NCBI GenBank assembly: GCA_947458585.1
Contig: CANGYY010000013.1
Span: 1 to 58,008, forward strand
From: Cyclobacteriaceae bacterium
Lineage (GTDB): Bacteria > Bacteroidota > Bacteroidia > Cytophagales > Cyclobacteriaceae
Direction of reading: 5' to 3'
Length of the DNA: 58,008 bases
The notes below the pieces were generated by a model. That model did not search any database. It saw only the letters and a list, made by a program, of their open reading frames with translations, and was not told where the DNA came from. Made by a program: the position numbers and the translations under genes. Below, piece after piece: positions 16,023-24,356 of the stretch (position 1 is the first letter of the stretch; each line of letters opens with the position of its first letter).

Positions 16023-18200
16023 GTGGAAGAAAAAGTAAAGTTAGAACTTAAAAGAATCTTCGGATTTAGTCAGTTCCGTGGAAACCAGGAACTTATCGTT
16101 GACAATTTGCTCAACAACAGGAATACCTTTGTGATTATGCCTACAGGGGCAGGAAAATCGCTTTGCTACCAGTTGCCTGCAGTGGTCAGTGAAGGAACGG
16201 CCATCGTCATTTCCCCCTTGATTGCCTTGATGAAAAATCAGGTAGACCAACTGAATGCCGTTGGTATCAACGCCCATTTTTTAAACTCAACCCTTACCAA
16301 ATCAGAGGCCACCAAAGTCAAAAATGAGGTTTTGAAAAAGAAAACCAAACTGCTTTACGTGGCGCCAGAATCCTTAACCAAGGAAGAAAATATTGCTTTT
16401 TTAAAGGAGGCCCATTTAAGCTTTGTAGCCATTGATGAAGCGCACTGTATTTCGGAATGGGGTCATGATTTCCGTCCTGAATACCGCAAAATCAAATCCA
16501 TAGTCGCACAGATTGCCCCTCACCTACCTATCATCGCACTTACTGCCACTGCCACTCCAAAGGTGCAGCAGGACATACAGCGCAACTTGCAGATGGAGGA
16601 AGCGGATCTATTTAAATCCTCCTTCAACCGAACCAACCTGTACTACGAGGTGCGGCCAAAGGTGAAAAATGAATCCAAAAAAGCCCTTATCAAATTCATC
16701 AAGCAGCATAAGGGGAAATCGGGCATCATCTACTGCCTTAGCCGAAAGAAAGTGGAAGAAATCGCAGAGTTGCTCAAGGTAAACCAGATCAATGCCGCCC
16801 CTTACCATGCTGGATTAGATTCGGCGATCCGAATAAAAACCCAAGACGACTTCTTGAACGAAGAACTGGATGTCATTGTGGCCACTATTGCCTTTGGGAT
16901 GGGGATCGATAAGCCCGATGTGCGGTACGTAATCCATTACGATGTACCCAAATCTCTAGAAGGCTATTACCAGGAAACAGGGAGAGCAGGAAGAGATGGA
17001 CTGGAAGGACATTGCTTGATGTTTTACCGGTATGAGGACATCATCAAGTTGGACAAGTTCAACAAGGATAAGGCAGTTACCGAACGGGAAAATGCCAAAA
17101 TCCTTCTGCAAGAAATGTCAGCCTACTCCGAAACAGGGGTGTGCCGGCGGAAATTCATTCTCAACTATTTCGGAGAGATTCTCGAAAAAGATTGCGGCTT
17201 CTGCGACAATTGCAAACGGGAGCGAGAAACTTTCGAAGGAGCAAACTTCTTGGTCACAGTTCTTGAAGCCGTCAAGCAAACTCAAGAGCGTTTTGGCATT
17301 GAGCATCTAGTCAAAGTAATTATTGGTGAGAAGGACGACTACGTGATTAGTTACCAACACGATAGCCTGCCTGTCTTTGGCAAAGGAAAAGAAGAGAACG
17401 ACAAGCATTGGACCTCTGTCATCCGTCAAGCGATGATTGCTGCCTTGCTGGAAAAAGATATTGAGAATTATGGGCTGCTTAAACTTACTCCGAAGGGAGA
17501 AAGGTATTTGGTAGATCCTTACTTGATAGAATTATACCGAGATCAAGATTTTGAAAAGTTGGGGCAAAGCGAAGTAGAAGAAGAACAACTTCAGACCGCG
17601 CAAGCCTACGACGAAAAGTTGTTTGAACTGCTCAAGGCAGAAAGAAAGCGTGTCGCCAAATCAAAAGGGCTTCCCCCCTACGTGATTTTCCAGGATCCTT
17701 CGCTGGAGGAAATGGCGACAGTTTATCCGACAACCAAGGAAGAACTCTCCCAAATCAATGGAGTAGGCATGGGCAAGGTGGCCAAGTTTGGCACTTCTTT
17801 TCTCCAAGTCATCCAAAATTATGTGACAGAAAATGAGATTGAAACCGCTACAGAGGTGGTCATCAAAACCTCAGGCACGCGTTCCAAAGTAAAAATATCC
17901 ATTATTCAGCAAATCGACCGAAAAACGAGTTTGGAAGAAATTGCTCAAAATCTGAACCTATCTTTGTTGGACTTGCTGCAAGAAATTGAGCAGATTACCT
18001 ACAGCGGAACCAAATTAAATATAGACTATTACATCCATCGCATCATGGATGAAGATCGGGAAGACATCCTGCTTGACTACTTCATGAGTGCGGAAACAGA
18101 CCATATCAAGGCTGCCTTGGATGAACTTGAAGGAGAAGATTTCACCGAAGAGGAACTTCGTGTATACCGAATCAAGTTTATCTCAGAACACGCCAATTAA
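16023..18200 (+). CDS. recQ: RecQ family ATP-dependent DNA helicase
   Basis: 725 aa from a GTG start. The helicase core shows FGFSQFRGNQ (motif 0), TGAGKSLCYQLPA (Walker A), IDEAHCISEWGHDFRPEY (Walker B plus the aromatic-rich loop), LTATATP, and QETGRAGRDG. The RQC zinc site follows with CRRKFILNYFGE and CGFCDNC. After the winged-helix region an HRDC domain (about 530-605) and a helical C-terminal extension complete it. It unwinds 3'-5' in recombination and repair. It is followed by purD after 15 bp. Confidence 0.95.
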   Translation: MEEKVKLELKRIFGFSQFRGNQELIVDNLLNNRNTFVIMPTGAGKSLCYQLPAVVSEGTAIVISPLIALMKNQVDQLNAVGINAHFLNSTLTKSEATKVKNEVLKKKTKLLYVAPESLTKEENIAFLKEAHLSFVAIDEAHCISEWGHDFRPEYRKIKSIVAQIAPHLPIIALTATATPKVQQDIQRNLQMEEADLFKSSFNRTNLYYEVRPKVKNESKKALIKFIKQHKGKSGIIYCLSRKKVEEIAELLKVNQINAAPYHAGLDSAIRIKTQDDFLNEELDVIVATIAFGMGIDKPDVRYVIHYDVPKSLEGYYQETGRAGRDGLEGHCLMFYRYEDIIKLDKFNKDKAVTERENAKILLQEMSAYSETGVCRRKFILNYFGEILEKDCGFCDNCKRERETFEGANFLVTVLEAVKQTQERFGIEHLVKVIIGEKDDYVISYQHDSLPVFGKGKEENDKHWTSVIRQAMIAALLEKDIENYGLLKLTPKGERYLVDPYLIELYRDQDFEKLGQSEVEEEQLQTAQAYDEKLFELLKAERKRVAKSKGLPPYVIFQDPSLEEMATVYPTTKEELSQINGVGMGKVAKFGTSFLQVIQNYVTENEIETATEVVIKTSGTRSKVKISIIQQIDRKTSLEEIAQNLNLSLLDLLQEIEQITYSGTKLNIDYYIHRIMDEDREDILLDYFMSAETDHIKAALDELEGEDFTEEELRVYRIKFISEHAN

Positions 18201-18215
18201 ACTATAAACGAGTCC

Positions 18216-19508
18216 ATGAATATCCTTTTATTGGGTAGCGGCGGAAGAGAGCATGCATTTGCTTGGAAAATCGTACAAAGCCCGAAATGCAGTCAACTTT
18301 TTGTTGCCCCTGGAAATCCAGGCACCGCTGAAATTGCCACCAATGTCTTGCTTGGAGTGACAGACTTTACTGGCATCTATGCATTTATCCAGGCACAATC
18401 CATCGACTTAGTAGTCATCGGACCAGAGGAACCCTTGGTAAAAGGCTTGGTAGATTACTTGCATACTCAAAAAGGGACCGAGCACTTGCCGATTGTAGGC
18501 CCCTCACAATTAGGAGCCACTTTGGAAGGCAGCAAGGATTTCTCCAAGCAGTTTATGCTGCGCAATGGGGTGCCCACGGCTGCTTATGCTACCTTCCATG
18601 CCCATCAATTGGAAGAAGGGATTGCGTACTTGGAGCAACAATCCTTGCCGATTGTATTGAAGGCAGATGGGCTTGCGGCTGGCAAAGGGGTTTTGATTTG
18701 CGAAAGTTTGGAAGAAGCCAAACTCTCCTTGAAGGAAATGCTCGTAGATGCAAAATTCGGGGATGCCTCCTCAAAGGTCGTGGTAGAAGAATTCCTTACT
18801 GGAATTGAACTTTCCGTATTTGTAGCTACAGATGGGGTGAGTTATAAAATTTTGCCGGAGGCGAAAGATTACAAACGAATTGGCGAAGGCGATACAGGCT
18901 TGAATACAGGGGGTATGGGGGCGGTAAGCCCAGTCCCTTTTGCAGATGCAGCTTTTTTACAGAAGGTGGAAGAACGCATTGTAAAGCCTACAATTTCTGG
19001 TTTAGAGAAGGAAGGAATCCCTTACAAAGGATTCCTGTTTATTGGTTTGATGAATACCCAGGGTGACCCTTACGTCATCGAGTACAATGTACGGATGGGC
19101 GATCCAGAAACAGAGGCAGTGCTGCCTCGAATTGAAAGCGATTTTGTAGATTTGTTAGTTGGCATTGCTGGAGGCACCTTAGCGAGTTACACGCTACAAA
19201 TCTCTCCAAAAACATGTACAACTGTAGTCATGGTAAGTGGCGGATATCCAGAATCGTATACCAAGGGATTTCCAATGACGCTACCTGAAAAGACGACAAA
19301 TAGTGTGGTCTTTCATGCGGGTACAGCCCAAAACGAGTCCGGCGTACTGACCAACCAAGGAGGCCGAGTACTTGCTATCACCGGGATGGCTTCCACCTTG
19401 GAAGCAGCCCTGGATGCAGCCTATGCCACAGTGTCGGAGATCTCCTGGGAGAAGGCCTATTTCCGAAGAGACATAGGCCAAGATATTTTACGATTAATAA
19501 ATAAGTAA
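18216..19508 (+). CDS. purD: Phosphoribosylamine-glycine ligase
   Basis: 430 aa, full family length. The N-terminal LLLGSGGREHAFAWKI is the GAR synthetase signature; an ATP-grasp domain (about 105-330) includes LKADGLAAGKGV and NTGGMGAVSPVPF, with GDPETEAVLPRIESD as metal/ATP ligands, followed by the C-terminal domain. It catalyses the second step of de novo purine synthesis. It lies in a plus-strand run recQ-purD-PSP1-gldH with short gaps. Confidence 0.95.
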   Translation: MNILLLGSGGREHAFAWKIVQSPKCSQLFVAPGNPGTAEIATNVLLGVTDFTGIYAFIQAQSIDLVVIGPEEPLVKGLVDYLHTQKGTEHLPIVGPSQLGATLEGSKDFSKQFMLRNGVPTAAYATFHAHQLEEGIAYLEQQSLPIVLKADGLAAGKGVLICESLEEAKLSLKEMLVDAKFGDASSKVVVEEFLTGIELSVFVATDGVSYKILPEAKDYKRIGEGDTGLNTGGMGAVSPVPFADAAFLQKVEERIVKPTISGLEKEGIPYKGFLFIGLMNTQGDPYVIEYNVRMGDPETEAVLPRIESDFVDLLVGIAGGTLASYTLQISPKTCTTVVMVSGGYPESYTKGFPMTLPEKTTNSVVFHAGTAQNESGVLTNQGGRVLAITGMASTLEAALDAAYATVSEISWEKAYFRRDIGQDILRLINK

Positions 19509-19546
19509 GTGAATAAGGAGGCGAAAGCCCTGTAGATAAAAAAAAT

Positions 19547-20980
19547 ATGTCTGGATGTAGTTCATGTGGGACCACCTCAGGTGGAACAGGAGGATGCCAA
19601 AACAACGGCACCTGTGGCACGAGCGATTGCAATAAAATGAATTCTTTTGACTGGCTAACCCAAATGGGTATCCCTCAGTTGGATACGTTTGATATCGTGG
19701 AAGTCAAGTTTAAGGGAGGAAGAAAAGAGTACTTCAGAAATGTAGATTACTTAGCCCTCAATACCGGAGATCCGGTGGTAGTGGATGTGCCTAGTGGTCA
19801 CCACATTGGGTACGTGTCTTTGCAGGGCGAGTTGGTTCGACTTCAAATGCAAAAGCGCAAAGTCAGAAACGACGATAACATCACTCGAATCTACCGGATA
19901 GCCACGCAGAAAGATATGGAGAAATGGGAGGAGGCCAAAGCCCGTGAAATCCCAACCTTGTACCGTTGCAAGCAGATTGTAGACGAATACCGCCTCAACA
20001 TGAAGATGTCCGATGTGGAGTTCCAAGCAGATAATTCCAAGGCCACCTTTTACTATTCCGCAGAGGACCGAATCGACTTTAGAGAGTTGATCAAATCCCT
20101 AGCAGGAGAATTCAAAGTACGGGTAGAAATGCGCCAAATCAGCCTTCGTCAAGAGGCAGGTAGATTGGGTGGCATAGGGGTATGTGGAAGAGAATTGTGT
20201 TGCTCCACCTGGCTAGTAGACTTTAAAAATGTGACTACCTCAGCGGCACGTTACCAGAACCTCTCCTTGAATCCTGGCAAACTCAGTGGGCAGTGTGGGC
20301 GATTGAAATGTTGCCTCAACTACGAGTTGGACACCTACATGGAAGCCATCAAGGATATCCCTCAAGTAGACAAGCCTTTGTTGACAGAGCAAGGTCCTGC
20401 CAAGTTGCAGAAAACAGATATTTTCAGAAAGTTGATGTGGTTCAATTACAACCATGACAACGATTGGATTAGCATCACCTGTGATCGCGTACGCGAGATT
20501 CAAGCATTAAACGAGCAGGGTGTGAAGGTATTTAACCTTCAGGTGGATCAATCCACGGAGGTAGAAGACTTGGCAGCTCAGTCAACGCGTGAACTGGAAT
20601 TATTGGATAAGAAGTTTTCGAAGAAGAAAAAGAAAAAGAAGCGTCCAACCGATGGAAATGCTCCCCGCGTCAATCAAGGCCAGGGCCCAAGACCAGAGGC
20701 AAACACTCCAAAACCTGCTGATCAGTCCACCTCAATGGCTGCTCCAGCACAAATGAGACCTGCGGAGGGCAACCAATCCCCAAGACAGGGAGATAAGCGT
20801 CGTAAAAACAAAAATAGACCCCGTCCTAACTCGAATCAGGGCACTTCGGCAGGAACAGCAGCAGGAATCCCCAAAACAGACTCCCCTGCTCCTAAGCCCG
20901 TTGAAAAGCCTCAGGAAGGGCCAAGAAAATTTCCCCCACGAATCAATCAAGGTCCTAGTGGCAACCCAGGCAATGACTAA
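19547..20980 (+). CDS. PSP1 domain protein (RicT/YaaT-like)
   Basis: 477 aa. A Cys-rich N-terminus (CSSCGTTSGGTGGCQNNG) precedes the PSP1 core with VDVPSGHHIGYVSLQGELV and IYRIAT. The conserved Cys segment GGIGVCGRELCCSTW ... SGQCGRLKCCLNYE (about 207-262) is the likely Fe-S/metal-binding part known from RicT. The last about 110 residues are a disordered, Lys/Pro/Gln-rich basic tail with runs such as KKKKKKK. In Bacillus the homologue acts in RNA maturation; in Bacteroidota the role is not established. The stop overlaps gldH by 8 bp. Confidence 0.85.
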   Translation: MSGCSSCGTTSGGTGGCQNNGTCGTSDCNKMNSFDWLTQMGIPQLDTFDIVEVKFKGGRKEYFRNVDYLALNTGDPVVVDVPSGHHIGYVSLQGELVRLQMQKRKVRNDDNITRIYRIATQKDMEKWEEAKAREIPTLYRCKQIVDEYRLNMKMSDVEFQADNSKATFYYSAEDRIDFRELIKSLAGEFKVRVEMRQISLRQEAGRLGGIGVCGRELCCSTWLVDFKNVTTSAARYQNLSLNPGKLSGQCGRLKCCLNYELDTYMEAIKDIPQVDKPLLTEQGPAKLQKTDIFRKLMWFNYNHDNDWISITCDRVREIQALNEQGVKVFNLQVDQSTEVEDLAAQSTRELELLDKKFSKKKKKKKRPTDGNAPRVNQGQGPRPEANTPKPADQSTSMAAPAQMRPAEGNQSPRQGDKRRKNKNRPRPNSNQGTSAGTAAGIPKTDSPAPKPVEKPQEGPRKFPPRINQGPSGNPGND

Positions 20981-21431
20981 ACTCTACCAAGCTTCACTTC
21001 TTGGCATCGTTTTGCTCCTGTCTTCTTGCGGAAAGGACCGGGTCTTTGAAGAATACCATTCTTTTGAAGCTACCAATTGGGAAGAAAACGATTCTGTCAA
21101 ATTTGACCTATCTACCTTGGATTCATTGAAGGGACAGGCAATCATTGGGGTTCGCTACACCGAAGAATACCCTTTTTCAAATTGCTACATCAAAGTCATC
21201 TACAGAGATTCCAGCAAGGTCGTATTGGTAGACAGCCTTTGGAATATTCCCATTTTTGATAAGCAAACAGGGAAACCCATTGGAGACGGATTTGGAAATA
21301 CCTTTACCACTTATGATACCCTTACTTTCCCATTCCCTGCCAGCACAAGAGAAGTGATTTTTCTTCAATACATGCGGCAACCTCAATTGGAAGGAATTGA
21401 AGCCGTAGGATTTAAGGTAGTAAAGCCTTAA
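20973..21431 (+). CDS. gldH: Gliding motility lipoprotein GldH
   Basis: 152 aa from ATG 20973; the overlap with the PSP1 stop is ATGACTAA, and a longer in-frame start at 20901 is rejected because this ATG begins a proper lipoprotein signal peptide (MTKLYQASLLGIVLLLSSC, lipid Cys19). The mature part contains YHSFEATNWEENDSVKFDL, typical of GldH, a lipoprotein needed for gliding in Flavobacterium and linked to the T9SS/gliding machinery. PSP1-gldH is a common gene order in this phylum. Its presence marks a gliding-type lineage but does not prove motility. Confidence 0.88.
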   Translation: MTKLYQASLLGIVLLLSSCGKDRVFEEYHSFEATNWEENDSVKFDLSTLDSLKGQAIIGVRYTEEYPFSNCYIKVIYRDSSKVVLVDSLWNIPIFDKQTGKPIGDGFGNTFTTYDTLTFPFPASTREVIFLQYMRQPQLEGIEAVGFKVVKP

Positions 21432-21658
21432 TTCAACTGACTCCTTTGGGAGAATTAGAAGGACTTCAACATTCCAATCAATTCTTTTCAAGACTACCCT
21501 TCGGGTAAAGTATAGCGTTTGATTGTCAAGGAATTACTTGGTTTTTGATTGAACCAGGATTTGTTTATCCCCTAGCCCTTGTAAAAATCTTTTCATTTGG
21601 TTTATATTTGCATCACTTTGGTGACAGGAAGCGATTTCTGTTAGAGCCAAATCGGATT

Positions 21659-21747
21659 AGAGAGTTGGGTGAGTGGCTGAAACCAACAGTTTGCTAAACT
21701 GTCGTACGGGTTATACTGTACCGGGGGTTCGAATCCCCCACTCTCTG
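21659..21747 (+). tRNA. tRNA-Ser (anticodon GCT)
   Basis: 89-nt class II tRNA. The acceptor stem is AGAGAGT/ACTCTCT with discriminator G; the D arm contains GTGAGTGGCTGAAA; the anticodon stem-loop is ACAGT-TTGCTAA-ACTGT with anticodon GCT (reads AGC/AGU). The long variable arm typical of serine tRNA follows, and the T arm is GGGGG-TTCGAAT-CCCCC. The 3' CCA is not encoded. It sits between the housekeeping genes and the long minus-strand accessory region. Confidence 0.95.
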
Positions 21748-21754
21748 CACAAGC

Positions 21755-21789
21755 AAAAGCCCCTAGCTTTACTAAGTTAGGGGCTTTTT
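21755..21789. terminator. Terminator after tRNA-Ser, shared with the convergent transporter gene
   Basis: AAAAGCCCCTAGCTT, loop TACT, AAGTTAGGGGCTTTTT. The stem is strong in both directions. On the plus strand it ends the tRNA transcript; on the minus strand it lies about 40 bp after the stop of the gene ending at 21828. Confidence 0.9.
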
Positions 21790-21827
21790 AATGATACTAC
21801 CTTTCGTTTTTTGTAATCTGGAACTGC

Positions 21828-24350
21828 TCAGTTTAGTTTTTCCATAGGGAACACAACAAGGAATAAGGTTCTGTATACCGAATGGAGTGCTTTTTCAGCT
21901 ACAGTTTCCTTCTCCTTTGTCTCGGATTTATCCAACCAATACGAATAATGAAGAGAGGAGATTTCCTCGGTAGACTCGTTGACAGGTAGCTCTTTTTTCA
22001 ATTCTTGTTTAGGATAAGAATCGGCATACTCCAAGTCAGACGAATTTCCTCCATACATCTTACCAGTCTGTTGCAAAAGCTTGAGATTACTATTTTTAAT
22101 GCTATTAAAAAGGCCTTCATTCTGCTTAGAAGGGAAATCTCGCTGCAGCGCAAGTAATGCTTGGGTCTTTATCAGCTTAGGGATATCAAGATTGTGGGAG
22201 ATGAGAAGGGATAACAATCTTTTTTCTAGACCCAACACTACTTGAGGAAAATCACTTCCTAATTTATTTAGAATTTTTTCAGGATTACTTTCCTTAAAAA
22301 TAGGCAAAATCCATTTTCTCTCCTGTTCTTCCAGAATTAGCTCGAGTAATTCTAAAGAGATTAGTTCTTGGGATTTATCCCCTTGGTTGATCATCGTCAC
22401 AATCTGATTTAAGGTGACAGGATCGTGTTTGAAGGATAAGCAGTAAAGGATGTCATTCATTGCTGCTTTTGTCTCGGACAAAAGTAGCTTCCCTAGACCA
22501 GGATAGGATTTGCCAAGTTCTTTATGACAAACCAATAGGAAAGTATACTTCTGAATTCTTTCCTCTAACAAATGGTAGTACTCTTGGTTTTCTAGACCTT
22601 GAACTTGTTTTTTAACCAAATGCTGGATTACTGAGGTGTATAAAAAATCAGCAATTTTTAAACTTCTTTGGGAGGTATAGAAATTGAAATTAGCATTTTT
22701 TTGAATGGTTGAATTATGTAAAAACAATTCAATCAAATCAAGCAGTCGACTATTATTTTGTGGGGTTTGTTTTAAAAGCAAGACCCAATCGAATATTCTC
22801 TGGAGCTGAAGTGGAGAACAAGATGTCACTATGCCAATAAATGCTTCTGCTTCAGAAGCTAAAGCTTTTGCATCATCCTCAGATGGGTGCTTTGGAAATT
22901 CTGGAGAATTACCGGAAAGCTGCGTGCCCTCCATTTTTTCTAAGGAAAGGAATTTCGAAATAATCTTCATCACTTGTTCCACCTTATCAACATCTTGAGT
23001 ATTTCCATTCACCAAAGCATTCTCTTTCTTTAGATCAGCTGTTCCCTTTTCTTTCTGCACTACAGTAGAGCCGGTTAAAGTCTGTAAAACATTCGAAAGC
23101 TCTAAGCGATAGAAGTAAATCAGCCTTTTGGAAACTAGCAACCAAATCACCAAAATGACCAAAATCAAGATCAGCAGTACCAAGATTTTGTATTCAAAAT
23201 TTTCGATTAAGCTGATGCAAAAAATTAGAATAGCAGCAATGAATTGGGCAATGGTTTTACCAAAACCATCCGCATAATTCTGGGTACGTGCGCGCTTTTC
23301 AAGAGGATAAGCCTGATACAGTAGGTTGATCGTAGGTGCATACAGGGAACGGTACAAAGACCGTTCAAAGACCTTACTCAAAGAAGCTACGATAAGAACC
23401 AAACCTAAGTATCCAATAAAATAGGAGGATATACCAATAATCGTAATGAAACCTAAAGCGAAAATTAAGCTGGATAAACTAATAAAAACGCCATACTCTT
23501 TAATCAAATATTTGGAAAAAAAGGTTTTTAGCACCAATTCAAGTACACGCATACCTCCGAAAATAAATGAGAAGTATTTGGCTAGAACCAAAGGGTCGGA
23601 CATTTGGTTGGCAGAAACCTCCATCAAACTAAAATCAATCACGAGTTGGATGACCACACCCAACAAAATGGAAAAGAAAATAAGCTTAAAATAAGGTTCT
23701 TTCACGAGCTGTTTTTGACTGCTCGGAGTTGAATCTTTTGTTTCGCTGGCTTTTTGAGGGGCTGCTTTATCTACAATTCCTTTACTTAAGAGAAAGGTGA
23801 TTCCCGCAAAAGATAAAATTCCAAAAAAGGAAATAAGTAAGAATTTATCTCGGGTGAAAAAATCAAGTGAAAGCAATACAGGAACAGACAAATAGGAAAT
23901 GATGGCAGAAATCCCTTCCCCCGAGCTAATTATCCCGCTGTATTTCTTATTCTCCTCTAGGTTAAAAATATAACTTGGGATCTTCCAGAAAACCAATGCG
24001 GTAAAATTGACTGAAATCCAGTACATCGCGTAGGCAAAAAACACGACGTAGTAGGAATAAAAATCCTGTACATAGGCGTACCAGATTAGAAATATTAGAA
24101 TAGCAATGAATAAACTGAAAAACGTAGATGCTTTTGCAAAGCCCATCTTTTTTTCAGAATAATTAAAAAACCAAGTGATGAACAAACCCCCTATACCTGA
24201 AATCAGATAGGCCATAGGTAGCTGGGCCGTGCCGATTTCGCTAATGAAGAGCGCATTGGCAAAGAGTAACAGGTATGACACGAATATCCCTAGCGCTAGG
24301 GACAGCAAAATCATTCCATAAAGGAAATAAGAACTTTTAGACTTTGCCAT
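21828..24350 (-). CDS. ATP/ADP-translocase-like MFS membrane protein with large cytoplasmic C-terminus
   Basis: 840 aa. Residues about 1-420 contain around 12 TM helices arranged as in NTT (Npt1/Npt2) nucleotide transporters and related MFS proteins; segments such as SLYRSLYAPTINLLYQAYPLEKRARTQNYADG resemble the conserved cytoplasmic loop of that group. The remaining 420 residues are soluble, helical and repeat-like (HEAT-like), with a Lys/Glu linker near 440-470. Nucleotide transport is a family association, not shown. Its start is 6 bp after the TonB-dependent receptor stop, so it is the last gene of the same unit. Confidence 0.65.
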   Translation of the reverse strand: MAKSKSSYFLYGMILLSLALGIFVSYLLLFANALFISEIGTAQLPMAYLISGIGGLFITWFFNYSEKKMGFAKASTFFSLFIAILIFLIWYAYVQDFYSYYVVFFAYAMYWISVNFTALVFWKIPSYIFNLEENKKYSGIISSGEGISAIISYLSVPVLLSLDFFTRDKFLLISFFGILSFAGITFLLSKGIVDKAAPQKASETKDSTPSSQKQLVKEPYFKLIFFSILLGVVIQLVIDFSLMEVSANQMSDPLVLAKYFSFIFGGMRVLELVLKTFFSKYLIKEYGVFISLSSLIFALGFITIIGISSYFIGYLGLVLIVASLSKVFERSLYRSLYAPTINLLYQAYPLEKRARTQNYADGFGKTIAQFIAAILIFCISLIENFEYKILVLLILILVILVIWLLVSKRLIYFYRLELSNVLQTLTGSTVVQKEKGTADLKKENALVNGNTQDVDKVEQVMKIISKFLSLEKMEGTQLSGNSPEFPKHPSEDDAKALASEAEAFIGIVTSCSPLQLQRIFDWVLLLKQTPQNNSRLLDLIELFLHNSTIQKNANFNFYTSQRSLKIADFLYTSVIQHLVKKQVQGLENQEYYHLLEERIQKYTFLLVCHKELGKSYPGLGKLLLSETKAAMNDILYCLSFKHDPVTLNQIVTMINQGDKSQELISLELLELILEEQERKWILPIFKESNPEKILNKLGSDFPQVVLGLEKRLLSLLISHNLDIPKLIKTQALLALQRDFPSKQNEGLFNSIKNSNLKLLQQTGKMYGGNSSDLEYADSYPKQELKKELPVNESTEEISSLHYSYWLDKSETKEKETVAEKALHSVYRTLFLVVFPMEKLN

Positions 24351-24356
24351 GACCGG

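Noticed and set aside
20620..20641. Low-complexity AAG-rich run in the PSP1 gene as a repeat or slippage element
   Set aside because: It simply encodes the poly-Lys tail of the protein in frame.
20901..20972. Upstream start for gldH at 20901
   Set aside because: It would add a charged extension in front of a good lipoprotein signal peptide that begins at 20973.
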